Source: Motilibacter rhizosphaerae
GTDB lineage: Bacteria > Actinomycetota > Actinomycetes > Motilibacterales > Motilibacteraceae
Assembly (NCBI RefSeq): GCF_004216915.1
Contig: NZ_SGXD01000002.1
Location: 248,001-312,000 of the forward strand
Length of the DNA stretch: 64,000 nt
Direction of reading: 5' to 3'
Positions 52,508-61,450 of this stretch are shown piece after piece; within the stretch, counting starts at the first letter, position 1; every line of letters starts with the position of its first letter. A model generated the notes under the pieces. The model made no database searches, was not told the origin of the DNA, and worked only from the letters and a program-made list of their open reading frames with translations. The position numbers and the translations under genes were made by a program.

Positions 52508-52889
52508 TCATGCAAATCCTGGCGTCACCCCCTCGCCGTGATCATGCACGTCCTGGGCGGGCCCCCTCGCCGCGACCATGCACGTCCGGCGCGGGCTCGG
52601 GGGCGGGGCCTTCTTCACTCCCCGTGATCATGCAGATCTTGGAGACCGCCACTTCGCCGTGATCATGCAGGTCTTGGGCCCAGGACGTGCATGATCACGG
52701 CACAGGGGGTGCGCGGGGTGCGGCCCCCAAGTCGTGCATGATCACGGCACAAGGGGGGCCTGCGCGGGCCCGCGACCGCCCAAGACCTGCATGATCACGC
52801 GCGGAGGCCGCGGAGGCTGCGCCCCGCCAAACGTGCATGATCACCGCGTGCGGAGGCTGCCCTGGGCGCCCAGGACGTGCATGATCACG
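52503..52889. repeat. Ten-copy mirrored array of the CGTGATCATGCACGTCCTGG repeat
   Basis: Five plus-orientation copies start near 52503, 52537, 52571, 52623 and 52658; five minus-orientation copies end near 52699, 52746, 52799, 52846 and 52889. The switch point is GGGCCC at 52676-52681, where copies 5 and 6 form a loopless hairpin. Spacing is irregular and copies vary, mainly at ACGTCC/AGGTCT/AAATCC. The 423-base gap between map and the PRC-barrel gene holds nothing else; ORFs read through it (MHDHG-type) come from the repeat itself. Confidence 0.88.
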
Positions 52890-52930
52890 GCAGGGCTGGG
52901 CCGCGCGGCGGGATCACCGCCACGCAGGGG

Positions 52931-53281
52931 TCAGCGGCGGGCGAGGCGCCGCGGGCCGCCGGTCTCGTACGCCAGGCCGTAGTGCGCGAACACCGCCGGC
53001 TCCTGGTCGGCAGGCAGCTCCCCGTCGACGTCGATCCCGGGCGCGCCCTTGACCAGGTCCTTGTCGAACCGGATCCGCACGTAGCCCGGACCGACCGTCG
53101 CTCCGGCCAGCGGGGTGAACACGATGCGGTGCCGCCCGATGATGCCGGTCTTCACCCCCGCGAACGACGGCTCGTCGCTGCCGGTGTCGACGTAGACCGA
53201 CTCCAGGGTCCCGATCTTGCCGCCCTGCGGGTCGATGACGTCCTTGTCCCGCCACAGCCCGATGCTCTCGGCCTCGAACAC
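52931..53281 (-). CDS. PRC-barrel domain protein
   Basis: A 116-residue protein with a PRC-barrel fold in residues 8 to about 80: IGLWRDKDVIDPQGGKIGTLESVYVD is the opening pair of strands, followed by FAGVKTGIIGRHRIVFTPLAGA. The C-terminal part is acidic then basic. PRC-barrel proteins are found in RNA metabolism and photosynthetic reaction centres; in actinobacteria most are stress-related with unknown function. GTG at 53281 follows GGAGGGG. It converges on map across the repeat array. Confidence 0.85.
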   Translation of the reverse strand: MFEAESIGLWRDKDVIDPQGGKIGTLESVYVDTGSDEPSFAGVKTGIIGRHRIVFTPLAGATVGPGYVRIRFDKDLVKGAPGIDVDGELPADQEPAVFAHYGLAYETGGPRRLARR

Positions 53282-53336
53282 GCGCGTCCCCTCCGTCGGT
53301 GGTCCTCGTCCGGGTCGTGCCCGCGGGCACACGGCG

Positions 53337-53552
53337 TCACTCCTCGCGGGCGGGGCGGACGTCCTCGGCCCACCGGGCCTGCTGGTAGCGCTCGCCGGGG
53401 GCGGTGGCGTAGCGCACGACCGCGCGCCACCGCCCGCCCGTGCGGTACGCGCGGAGCAGCGTCCCCGGGACCCACCGTCCCTCGTGGAGCACCTCGACGG
53501 GCCGGTGCTCGTCGCACGGCAGGGTGGACGGCGGGACGGGCGGGGTGGGCAC
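53337..53552 (-). CDS. Small hypothetical protein (71 residues)
   Basis: GTG at 53552 follows GGGAGG at a proper distance. The product has a Pro-rich start (PTPPVPPSTLP) and a strand-rich core, with VEVLHEGRWVPGTLLRAYR and RWRAVVRYATAPGERYQQARW, which resembles small SH3-like actinobacterial proteins in general layout. No firm family. It lies upstream of and in the same direction as the PRC-barrel gene. Confidence 0.65.
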   Translation of the reverse strand: MPTPPVPPSTLPCDEHRPVEVLHEGRWVPGTLLRAYRTGGRWRAVVRYATAPGERYQQARWAEDVRPAREE

Positions 53553-53727
53553 GGTCGGACCTCCCGGGGCAGCGGGGACGTCTCGACCTGCACCCGATGG
53601 TGGCACGCGCCACCGACGCCGGGCCCGCCGCCCAGCGACCCGCGAGGAGCCGACCGGCCTGCCCCCGAGGGTGAACCACCCGGGTGGGCCACGGACGGCG
53701 GACGATCACCCGCGTACCCTGGGGGCC

Positions 53728-53949
53728 ATGCCCAGACTCGGCTCGACGCGCCCCGCGGACGGCACCCCGGCCTTCACGGAGGTGGTGGTCCGCCAGGCCA
53801 ACGCCCCGCAGCTCGGGTGGACCGAGGAGCAGGCGCTCGACCTGCTGCGGCAGGGCTACTCCGTGGAGCACACCGCGCGCCGCACGGGCTTCGACGCCCG
53901 CTGGCTCGCCGCGCAGCTGGCCCCGCTGGGCCGGACGTCCGGAGCATGA
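53728..53949 (+). CDS. Small HTH-like hypothetical protein (73 residues)
   Basis: ATG at 53728 is seven bases after TACCCT, so it is probably leaderless. LGWTEEQALDLLRQGYSVEHTARRTGFDARWLAAQL looks like two helices of a helix-turn-helix motif, cited here only as the parts ALDLLRQGYS and TARRTGFDARWL. The N-terminal half contains FTEVVVRQANAPQ. Possibly a small DNA-binding protein; no family assigned. Confidence 0.65.
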   Translation: MPRLGSTRPADGTPAFTEVVVRQANAPQLGWTEEQALDLLRQGYSVEHTARRTGFDARWLAAQLAPLGRTSGA

Positions 53950-54073
53950 GCCGCGGACGAGGGGTGGTTGCCCCCGCGCCGCTCGCGGGTGTCCACTGGA
54001 TGCCGCAGGGTCGTTGCGGGGGCGACGAGTCCACGCGCGCCGGCCACGACCGCGCCGAGCACGAGGAGGGGCG

Positions 54074-54580
54074 TTGCTGATCCTCGTCCGCCACGCCCAC
54101 GCCGGCGACAAGCGGCTGTGGCCCTTCGGTGACGTCGACCGCCCGCTGAGCAGCCGCGGCCAGCAGCAGGCCGAGGGGCTCGCCCGCCAGCTCGGCGGCC
54201 TGCCGGTGACGCGCCTGGTCACCAGCCCGTACCGCCGCTGCCGGCAGACCCTGGCACCGCTCTCGGAGGTCCTCGACCTCGAGCCCGAGCTCAGCGCCCT
54301 GCTCGCGCCGGACGCCGGCCTCGACGAGGCTGAGGAGATGCTGCTCGACACGGGCGCCGACGGGTCGCTCTTCTGCACCCACGGCGAGCTGCTCAACGGG
54401 CTGCTGCGCCGCTGGCGCGCCGACGCGCGGGTCGAGGTGCCGGCCGCGCCGGACACGACCGCCAAGGGCGGCAGCTGGATCGTCGAGCGCAGCGGCGGCC
54501 GCGCGGTGGCGCACTACCTCAAGCCCCTGCGGGTCGTCGACCTGCGCGGCGCCGAGGGCGCGCAGGCCGCCGCGCAGTAG
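54074..54580 (+). CDS. SixA-like histidine phosphatase
   Basis: A 168-residue member of the histidine phosphatase superfamily. The catalytic RHAH motif is at residues 6-9 (LILVRHAHAGDK), VTSPYRRCRQTLAPL holds the second arginine, and FCTHGELLNGLL has the second histidine. SixA-type enzymes remove phosphate from phosphohistidine proteins; small-molecule phosphatases are also possible. TTG at 54074 is chosen because GAGGAGG lies just upstream. The C-terminal tail is short and Ala-rich. It converges on yidD with a 15-base gap. Confidence 0.88.
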   Translation: MLILVRHAHAGDKRLWPFGDVDRPLSSRGQQQAEGLARQLGGLPVTRLVTSPYRRCRQTLAPLSEVLDLEPELSALLAPDAGLDEAEEMLLDTGADGSLFCTHGELLNGLLRRWRADARVEVPAAPDTTAKGGSWIVERSGGRAVAHYLKPLRVVDLRGAEGAQAAAQ

Positions 54581-54595
54581 GACCCGCCGGCGCTC

Positions 54596-55120
54596 TCAGG
54601 CGTCGGGGACCGGGTCCAGCCCGCGCGGACCGCCCGGGCGGCAGCGCAGCAGGCGCCGGGCCGCCAGAACGGTGCCGCGCCGCGTGCCGTGGCGCAGCAG
54701 GGCCTCCTCCGCGTACGCCGAGCACGACGGCTCCATCCGGCAGCAGGGCCGGGCGCGGCGCGGGCTGACCTGCGTGCGGTACGCCCGGACCAGCCGCAGC
54801 GCCCACGTCCCCTCGCGGGAGGCGCGCTGGGCACGCAGCAGGCGGGGCGCCACCAGCAGCAGGTTGCCGCCGCAGCCGAGGGACTCGGCGAGGCAGCAGC
54901 CGGCGTCGAGCAGCAGCAGGTCGCGCAGGCACCCGCCGCCCCCGCCGCCCCCGCCGCGGCGGCCGTAGTAGCCGCCACCACCTCCGCCGAACGGCCCGCC
55001 GCCGAAGGGGCCCTGGCCGTAGCCCCCACCGCCCCAGCCCTGTCCGTAGCCGCCCTGCCCGTAGCGACCGGAGCGGCGCCGACCTCCGTTGCTCCACACC
55101 ATGGCGGTCTGGTGCCCCAC
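54596..55120 (-). CDS. yidD: YidD-type membrane protein insertion factor with a Gly-rich extension
   Basis: The C-terminal ~80 residues are a YidD domain (LVRAYRTQVSPR, CCRMEPSCSAYAEEALLRHG, RRLLRCRPGG, DPVPD) normally about 75-100 residues long. Here it is preceded by about 60 residues dominated by glycine and tyrosine (YGQGGYGQGWGGGG, then GGGYYGRRGGG) and by a Cys-rich link CLRDLLLLDAGCCLAESLGC. GTG at 55120 has GGAG upstream; ATG at 55102 is an alternative. rpmH, rnpA and yidC, the usual neighbours, are absent. Confidence 0.85.
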   Translation of the reverse strand: MGHQTAMVWSNGGRRRSGRYGQGGYGQGWGGGGYGQGPFGGGPFGGGGGGYYGRRGGGGGGGGCLRDLLLLDAGCCLAESLGCGGNLLLVAPRLLRAQRASREGTWALRLVRAYRTQVSPRRARPCCRMEPSCSAYAEEALLRHGTRRGTVLAARRLLRCRPGGPRGLDPVPDA

Positions 55121-55255
55121 GAGCCGGCTCCTACTCCCCGTCGTCGTGGGCGGGCGTCGCGCGGCGGCGGGCGAGCTCGCGCACGGTCCCCGGCACGGGC
55201 GTCCAGCTGGAAGCCCGTTGCCCGCCCGAACGGCGGGCTGGGAGGATGGTGCACC

Positions 55256-56605
55256 GTGTGCGCTGCCTGCGGAGTCCCGACCCACGTCCCCACCCTGACT
55301 CCCCCGGAGCCCGCCCCTGTCGCGCTGGGAGCGCAGCCGGGACCGCGCACCGCCGGCGAGCAGCGCACCGGGCCAGCGAAGTTCGCGGCCCTGCGCAACA
55401 AGGACTGCCGCACGTACCTCGTCGGCGGGATGCTCTCGATGATGGCCGACAACATCGAGCACGTCATCACGTACTGGGTGCTGTGGCAGAGGTTCCACGC
55501 CCCCGCGCTCGCCGGCTTCGCCGTCATCGCCCACTGGGTGCCGTTCCTCCTGCTGTCCGTGACGTTCGGCGGCCTCGCCGACCGCTACGACTGCCGGCGC
55601 GTCATCCAGGTCGCCCAACTGCTCTTCATGGCGGTGTCCGTCGGCTGGGGGCTGTTCTTCCTCACCGACAGCCTGACCGTGCCCGCCGCCTGCGTCCTGC
55701 TCGTCGTGCACGGGTTGGCCGGCGCGCTCTGGGGTCCCGCAGAGCAGCTGATGCTGCACGACTTCGTCGGTGACGAGGCCCTGCCGAGCGCCGTACGCCT
55801 CAACGCCACCGCGCGCAGCCTCGGCGTGCTCTTCGGACCCGTCGTCGGTGCAGCACTGCTCCAGGGCCTGCACCCGACCGCGGGCATCTTCACCAACGTG
55901 CTGATCTACCTGCCACTGACGATCTTCCTGGCGCGTACGCGGTTCACGGGTCACAGCCGCGCCGGCGAGGCGGCGCGCCCGCGGCTGACGGTGGCCGGCG
56001 CCCTGCGCGTGCTGCGCGAGGTCGGTGACGACCCCGTCATCGTCAGCCAGATCATCCTGGGAGGACTGGGGTCCTTCTTCGTCGGCGCCTCCCTGCAGTC
56101 GGCGATGCCGATCTTCGCGGCGGACGACCACGGGTGGTTCTCGGCGGACACCGCGTACTCGGTCCTGCTGTTCGCCACCGGCGCGGGCGGTGTCGTCGGC
56201 GGGCTGCTGCTCGAGGTCACCGGGCGGCTCCGCCCGACCGTACGGACCGCCGTCGCGAGCACCGCGGTCTACGGCGCGGCGATGCTCGGCTTCGCCGTCA
56301 CCCGCAACCTGCTGCTCTCCGTGGTGCTGCTCCTCGTCGGCGGCGTCGCGAACCTCGCGAGCATGTCGATCGGGCAGACGATCGTGCAGCTGCGCGCCCC
56401 CGAGGGCAAGCGCGGCCAGGTCATCGGCGTCTACGGCATGTCGGCCAACGGGCTGCGAGCCGGCAGCGGCTTCACGGTCGGACTGCTCGGCAGCGCGATC
56501 GGCGTCCACTGGTCGCTGGGGCTCTCGGCGGCGGCCCTGCTGGTCGGCACCGGGCTGACCCTCCTCTACGTCCTGCGCAGTGCAGGGAGCGAGCAGGTCG
56601 GCTAG
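55256..56605 (+). CDS. MFS family exporter
   Basis: A 449-residue major facilitator of the MFS_3 (EntS-like) type. After a short hydrophilic N-terminus that contains CAACG, about 12 helices follow. The loop GGLADRYDCRRVI is the conserved inner signature, and the family's NATARSLGVLFGPVVGAAL segment is clear. Substrate unknown; relatives export siderophores or drugs. GTG at 55256 has GGGAGG upstream. Stop codon shares CTAG with the convergent gene at 56602. Confidence 0.9.
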   Translation: MCAACGVPTHVPTLTPPEPAPVALGAQPGPRTAGEQRTGPAKFAALRNKDCRTYLVGGMLSMMADNIEHVITYWVLWQRFHAPALAGFAVIAHWVPFLLLSVTFGGLADRYDCRRVIQVAQLLFMAVSVGWGLFFLTDSLTVPAACVLLVVHGLAGALWGPAEQLMLHDFVGDEALPSAVRLNATARSLGVLFGPVVGAALLQGLHPTAGIFTNVLIYLPLTIFLARTRFTGHSRAGEAARPRLTVAGALRVLREVGDDPVIVSQIILGGLGSFFVGASLQSAMPIFAADDHGWFSADTAYSVLLFATGAGGVVGGLLLEVTGRLRPTVRTAVASTAVYGAAMLGFAVTRNLLLSVVLLLVGGVANLASMSIGQTIVQLRAPEGKRGQVIGVYGMSANGLRAGSGFTVGLLGSAIGVHWSLGLSAAALLVGTGLTLLYVLRSAGSEQVG

Positions 56606-57387
56606 CGCGCGAGCAGGAGCACGAGCACCTGCACGACGAGGACCGCGCCGGCGACCACGACGTACGCCGCGGTGCCCAGCCGCACGAGGCGCAGCCGCTC
56701 CGGCTCGGGGACCCCTGCCCGTGCCAGCAGCGCCGCGAGGGCGGGCAGGACGAGCACCGCGTGCAGCGTGACGGCGTGGAAGAGCTTGAGGAAGCCCGCC
56801 GTGTCGTACGCCGCCTGGCGGTGCCCGCTCTGCACCAGCACGGTGCCGCGCACGATCATCGCGACGCCGGCGCCCAGCCCGGCGAGCAGCAACGCGAAGC
56901 CCGCCCGGAGGGCGAGCCGCATGCTCGGCGGCCCATCGACCCGGCCGCAGAAGGCCGTGACGGCGAGGGCGCCCAGCACCACGACGAGCACGCCTCCGCC
57001 GGCGGCGAGCAGCATCGCCACGGAGCGGTCGAACGGCGTCTCCGTGTCGAAGTGCGACGGACGGTCGCGCCAGGCCTGCACGGTGATGCCGCTGACCTCG
57101 ACGACGCAGTCGACGGCGAGCACGCCGAGCAGCAGCGAGCGGGTGCGCGGGGCGAGCACGAGCAGGCCGGCGACCCAGGTGACCGCCGCCAGCGTGGTGC
57201 CGAACGAGAGGCCGAAGGTCGCGGGCTTGCGGAACGACAGCGGGCCGCCGAAGGGCCGGTCCGCGAGCAGGGCGACGACCAGGTGGAGCAGGCCGGAGGC
57301 GACGAGGGCGCCGGAGACGACCCAGCAGGCGCGGACGACGGGCGACCCGGGAGCCCGGCGTGGAGCAGCGGTCAGCGTGGCGGCCAC
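56602..57387 (-). CDS. Polytopic membrane protein of unknown function
   Basis: A 261-residue protein with about seven hydrophobic helices. FGGPLSFRKPATFGLSFGTT and ITVQAWRDRPSHFDTETPFD are hydrophilic loops with charged residues that look conserved. I cannot name its family with confidence. It is divergent from the MarR gene, and two palindromes lie between the start codons, so it is probably the MarR target. Start GTG 57387. Confidence 0.8.
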   Translation of the reverse strand: MAATLTAAPRRAPGSPVVRACWVVSGALVASGLLHLVVALLADRPFGGPLSFRKPATFGLSFGTTLAAVTWVAGLLVLAPRTRSLLLGVLAVDCVVEVSGITVQAWRDRPSHFDTETPFDRSVAMLLAAGGGVLVVVLGALAVTAFCGRVDGPPSMRLALRAGFALLLAGLGAGVAMIVRGTVLVQSGHRQAAYDTAGFLKLFHAVTLHAVLVLPALAALLARAGVPEPERLRLVRLGTAAYVVVAGAVLVVQVLVLLLAR

Positions 57388-57407
57388 AGGCCCTCCTCCG
57401 TGTCGGT

Positions 57408-57436
57408 GCAGAACGATTCTGCTCCTGAACGGTTCA
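57408..57436. promoter_or_regulatory. MarR-type operator region
   Basis: GCAGAA-CGA-TTCTGC (57408-57422) and TGAAC-G-GTTCA (57426-57436) are adjacent inverted repeats. GAACGATTC and GAACGGTTC are nearly identical half-palindromes spaced by 16 bases, between divergent genes. Confidence 0.55.
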
Positions 57437-57443
57437 CCTCGTC

Positions 57444-57449
57444 TAGCAT
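57444..57449 (+). promoter_or_regulatory. Leaderless -10 element of the second marR
   Basis: TAGCAT ends six bases before the GTG at 57456. Confidence 0.5.
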
Positions 57450-57455
57450 CTTCCC

Positions 57456-57917
57456 GTGCCTTCCTCCTCCCGCCGCCCCGGGATCGCGTTCCTGCTCGCC
57501 CAGCTCGGGGCGGACGCCACGGGCCGGTTCGCGGACGCGCTCGCCCCCGCCGGCATCACCCCGCCGGTCGCCGGCGTCCTCCGGCTGCTCCGGGTCGAGG
57601 CCGGGATGAGCCAGCAGGATCTCGCCCGGCGGCTCGGCGTGGCGCCGAGCCGGGTGGTCGCGGTGGTCGACGAGCTCGAGGAGCGGGGGTGGGTGGCGCG
57701 TACCCGCGGCAGCGACCGGCGGACCAACGCCCTCGCGCTCACCCCCGCCGGCGAGGAGGCGTTCGGCCGGGTGGCCGCCGTCGCCGCCGGGCACGAGCGC
57801 GCCGTGACCGAGGGGCTCGCGGCCGCGGAGCGCGAGCAGCTGCTGGCGCTGCTCGAGCGGCTCGCCGCGCTGCGCGGCCTGGTCCCCGGCGTGCACCCCG
57901 GCTACCGGAGGCCCTGA
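57456..57917 (+). CDS. MarR family transcriptional regulator
   Basis: A 153-residue MarR protein: GITPPVAGVLRLL, MSQQDLARRLGVAPSRVVAVV (recognition helix), the wing RTRGSDRRTNALALTPAG, and long C-terminal dimer helices. It is divergent from the membrane-protein gene at 56602, with palindromes between. The ligand is unknown. Confidence 0.93.
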   Translation: MPSSSRRPGIAFLLAQLGADATGRFADALAPAGITPPVAGVLRLLRVEAGMSQQDLARRLGVAPSRVVAVVDELEERGWVARTRGSDRRTNALALTPAGEEAFGRVAAVAAGHERAVTEGLAAAEREQLLALLERLAALRGLVPGVHPGYRRP

Positions 57918-57973
57918 CCCGCTCACGCGCCGGGCCCCGCGTGCCTACGATGCCGCCGACAGGAGGGACGACG

Positions 57974-60900
57974 TTGCAGTACAGCGTGCTGGGACCGCTC
58001 GAGGTCCGCGAGGGCGGGCGGGTCCTCGACCTCGGCACGCCCAAGCAGCGGGCGGTGCTCGCCGCGCTGCTGCTCGAGCGCGGCCGCGTCGTGTCGACCG
58101 ACCGGCTGGTCGCGGTCGCGTGGGGCGACGAGGCGCCCCCCAGCGCGGTCGGCAGCCTGCAGGTCTACGTCTCGAACCTGCGCCGCATCCTGCGGGGCGG
58201 CGGTGCGCGCCTCGAGCGGCGCAACCCCGGCTACGTCCTGCTCGTCGACGACGCCGACGTCGACGTCGCGCAGTTCCTCGCCGCGGCGGCAGCGGCGTAC
58301 GACGCGGCAGCCGCAGCGGAGTGGCCGGGGGCGCAGGAGAGCGCGGAGCGGGCGCTGGCGCTGTGGCGCGGCCCGCTGCTGCCCGAGCTCGCCGACGAGG
58401 ACTGGGTCCGCGCCGCCGCGCTCGCCCTCGAGGAGCGCCGCGCGGAGTGCCTCGAGACGCTGGTGACCGCGCTGCTCGCCGGCGGTCGCGTCGGTGAGGC
58501 GCTCGAGCGCACCCAGCAGCTGGTGTCGGAGGACCCGTACCGCGAGCGCGGGCGCTGGCTCCACCTCGTGGCGCTGCACCGCGCGGGGCGCACCCCCGAG
58601 GCGCTCGAGGGCTACCGCGCGCACGCGCGGCTGCTCGACGAGGAGCTCGGGCTGGTCCCCGGCGCGGACCTCCGCGAGCTGCACGCCGCCCTGCTGCGCG
58701 ACGACGACGCGCTCCGCGAGTGGCCCGGCGCCGCTCCTGCTCCTGCGGGCCCTCCCGCCGACGGCGGGGAGCCCGCGCCGGCGCTCCCGGCGGCGAGCGG
58801 CCCAGCGCCCGTCAGCGGCCTCGTCGGGCGCGAGGACGAGTGCGCGCGGATGTCCGCCGTGCTCGACGACGTGCTGGCGGGGCGCACCCGGTGGGTGCTG
58901 CTCTCCGGGCCCGCCGGCATCGGCAAGACCCGCCTGGCCGAGGAGGCGCTGCGCGCCGCGGTCGCCGCGGGGGCGCGCGAGGCGTGGGTGCGCTGCCCCG
59001 AGGAGGAGGGCGTGCCCTCGTGGTGGCCGCTGCGCCAGCTCGTCCGCGCGCTCGGGGCGGAGCCCGACGACGTGCTGGTGCCGAGCCCTGACATCGACGC
59101 CGACACCGCGCGGTTCGTCGTCTACGAGCGCGTGACGGCCCTGCTGCAGAGCGCGGCCGCCGACGGCCCGGTCGTCGTCGTGGTCGACGACGTGCAGTGG
59201 GCCGACCGCAGCTCGCTGCGCTGCCTGGCGTACCTCTGCGGCGTGCTGCGCGACCTGCCCCTCGGGCTGGTGCTCACCCTGCGCGAGGGCGAGGGCGCGC
59301 GGGACGTGGACCACCTGCTGGCCACGCTGGTCCGATCCGGGGTGGCCGACCGCGTCGCGGTGCCGCCGCTCAGCGAGTGCGCGGTCGCCACGCTCGCGGC
59401 GCAGGTAGGTGGCACCGACCTCGCCCCGGACGACGCCGCGGTGCTCGCGTCGCGCACCGGCGGCAACCCGCTGTTCGTCACGGAGTACGCACGACTGCCC
59501 GCCGACGAGCGGGGCAGCGGCATCCCGCTCGCCGTCCGCTCGATCCTGGGTCGGCGCCTCGCCCGGCTCGCCCCGTCCGTGGTCGAGGTGCTCCGGGCGG
59601 CTGCGGTGATCGGCGACCCGTTCCCGCTCGACCTGCTCGAGGCGGTCGCCGGGCTGCCGCTCGACGGGGTCGCGGAGGCGCTCGAGCTCGCCGCCGAGGA
59701 CCAGATCGTCGCGCCCGCCCGCAGCGGCACCGGCTGGGCGTTCTCCCACGCGCTGCTGCGCGACGAGGTCCTCCAGGGCCTGCCCGTCCTGCGCCGATCG
59801 CGGCTGCACGTCCGCGCGGCCACGGCCCTCGAGTCCGCTGCGGGGAGCGACGCCCTCGCCCGCCGGGCCGGTCACCTGCTGGCGGCGCTGCCGCTCGTGC
59901 CCGCCGCGACGGTCCTCGCGGCCTGCCGGGAGGCGGCGCAGGACGCCGAGGCGCGCTGGGACGCCGACGCCGCGGCCCAGTGGTGGGAGGCCGCGCTCAG
60001 CGCCTCCGCGGCGCTCGGCCCGGCGGAGCGGGAGGCGGCGGAGCGCGAGTCCGCGGGGCCCGACGACCTGCTCGTCGCGCGCGTCGACGCGCTCGCCCGT
60101 GCGGGGCGCGACCAGACCGTGCTCGAGGTCGTCGACTCGGCGATCGTCGAGGCGGCGCGCGAGGGGCGGACCGGGACGATCGGCCGGCTCGCCGCGGCCC
60201 TGCTGCGGACGAGCGGGGCGTGGCCGTGGGCGGCGTACGGCACCGCCCCCGGCGTGCTGCTCGACCGCCTGGTCGAGGTCACCCCCCTGGTCGGCGGGGA
60301 CCCGGCGGCGCACGTGCGCGTGCTCGCCGCGCGCGCCGTCGGCAGCTGCTACTCCCCCGACGCCGCCCTGCCCGAGGGGCTCAGCCGCCGCGCGCTCGAG
60401 CTGGCCGAGGAGCTCGGCGACCCCGCGGTCGTCGCCGACGCCATCGTCGGACGCGTGCTCACGTACACCGGGACCGCCGCCCACGCCGAGGAGGCGGTGG
60501 CGCTGCTCGACCGGCTCGTCCGGCTGCGCACCCCGCACGCGCGGACCGACGCCGTCCTCCGGCACAACGTGCTGACGATGGCGTGCAGCACGCTCGGCCG
60601 GACCGACGAGGCCGAGGAGCACCTGCGCCGCGGCGTCGCCGGCTGCGACCTGCTGGGCCTGCCCGTCCCCCGGGTCCAGCTGCGCTGGGCCGAGGCGACC
60701 CTCGTCCACTGGAGCGGGCGGCTGGAGGAGGCCGAGGCGCTGCTCAGCCGCGCCGACGTCATGCACCGGCGCACCGAGCTGTACGAGTCCGGCGTCCTCC
60801 ACCTCGCCATGCTCACACTGCGCTGGGAGCAGGGCCGGCTCGCAGACGCCGGCGAGCACGTCGACGGCGCGCCCGAGCCGCTGCCCTGGCAGGCGGCCGC

Positions 60901-61420
60901 CGCCGCCGAGCGCGGGGACGTCGAGGCCGCGCTGGTCCTGCTCGAGCGCTTCGTCCCCGAGGAGACGCCGTTCTTCTGGAGCACGCTGGGCGTCACCGTC
61001 GTCGTCGCCCTCGCCCTCGCCGAGGTCGCCGACCTGGGCGCTCCCGACGACCGGGTGCTCCCGCTCGCGCGCACGCTGCTCGCGCGGCTGGAGCCGTACG
61101 CCGGCTTCGTCGCGATCCTCGGGCAGATCGGGATCATCGCCCCGGTCGAGCTGGCGCTGTCCCGGATGCGCGCGCTGCTGGGCGACGAGCCCGGCGCGCG
61201 GAGCTCCGCGCTCGCCGCGCTGGAGCTGGCGCAGCGGGCGGGCGGGCCCTGCTCGGTGCTGCGGGCGCGGCTCCAGCTGGCGCTGCTCGACCCCGCCTCA
61301 CCGCAGCGCACCCGGATGCTCGCCGAGCTCGCCCGGGAGGCCGACGAGCGCAGCATGCGCTCGGTGGCGCGGCAGGCGCGGGCCGCCGATGAGGTCCTGC
61401 GCGCGGCGGCGCCGGCCTGA
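57974..61420 (+). CDS. BTAD/AfsR-type regulator with AAA ATPase
   Basis: A 1148-residue regulator. Residues 1-95 are an OmpR-type winged helix (YSVLGPLEVREGGRVLDL; AVGSLQVYVSNLRRIL), 100-245 a bacterial transcriptional activation domain, then an Ala/Pro linker. An AAA-type ATPase has Walker A GPAGIGKT (about 311-318) and Walker B VVVVVDDVQWAD (about 399). The last 550 residues are TPR-like helices. No LuxR-type C-terminal HTH is present. TTG at 57974 is chosen because of AGGAGG upstream; ATG 57950 is in frame. Target genes are unknown; no biosynthetic cluster is adjacent. Confidence 0.92.
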   Translation: MQYSVLGPLEVREGGRVLDLGTPKQRAVLAALLLERGRVVSTDRLVAVAWGDEAPPSAVGSLQVYVSNLRRILRGGGARLERRNPGYVLLVDDADVDVAQFLAAAAAAYDAAAAAEWPGAQESAERALALWRGPLLPELADEDWVRAAALALEERRAECLETLVTALLAGGRVGEALERTQQLVSEDPYRERGRWLHLVALHRAGRTPEALEGYRAHARLLDEELGLVPGADLRELHAALLRDDDALREWPGAAPAPAGPPADGGEPAPALPAASGPAPVSGLVGREDECARMSAVLDDVLAGRTRWVLLSGPAGIGKTRLAEEALRAAVAAGAREAWVRCPEEEGVPSWWPLRQLVRALGAEPDDVLVPSPDIDADTARFVVYERVTALLQSAAADGPVVVVVDDVQWADRSSLRCLAYLCGVLRDLPLGLVLTLREGEGARDVDHLLATLVRSGVADRVAVPPLSECAVATLAAQVGGTDLAPDDAAVLASRTGGNPLFVTEYARLPADERGSGIPLAVRSILGRRLARLAPSVVEVLRAAAVIGDPFPLDLLEAVAGLPLDGVAEALELAAEDQIVAPARSGTGWAFSHALLRDEVLQGLPVLRRSRLHVRAATALESAAGSDALARRAGHLLAALPLVPAATVLAACREAAQDAEARWDADAAAQWWEAALSASAALGPAEREAAERESAGPDDLLVARVDALARAGRDQTVLEVVDSAIVEAAREGRTGTIGRLAAALLRTSGAWPWAAYGTAPGVLLDRLVEVTPLVGGDPAAHVRVLAARAVGSCYSPDAALPEGLSRRALELAEELGDPAVVADAIVGRVLTYTGTAAHAEEAVALLDRLVRLRTPHARTDAVLRHNVLTMACSTLGRTDEAEEHLRRGVAGCDLLGLPVPRVQLRWAEATLVHWSGRLEEAEALLSRADVMHRRTELYESGVLHLAMLTLRWEQGRLADAGEHVDGAPEPLPWQAAAAAERGDVEAALVLLERFVPEETPFFWSTLGVTVVVALALAEVADLGAPDDRVLPLARTLLARLEPYAGFVAILGQIGIIAPVELALSRMRALLGDEPGARSSALAALELAQRAGGPCSVLRARLQLALLDPASPQRTRMLAELAREADERSMRSVARQARAADEVLRAAAPA

Positions 61421-61450
61421 GCGGCCGCCAGGGGCGCTGCTGAGGTAGGG

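Noticed and set aside
52503-52889. CRISPR array
   Set aside because: Copies are inverted in the second half, spacing is irregular, the repeats are degenerate and no cas gene is present.
52734-52982. Possible small protein MHDHG... in the repeat array
   Set aside because: Its residues come from translating the inverted repeats (MHDH, CMIT); there is no ribosome binding site and no conservation argument. The same applies to the frame at 36054-36239.
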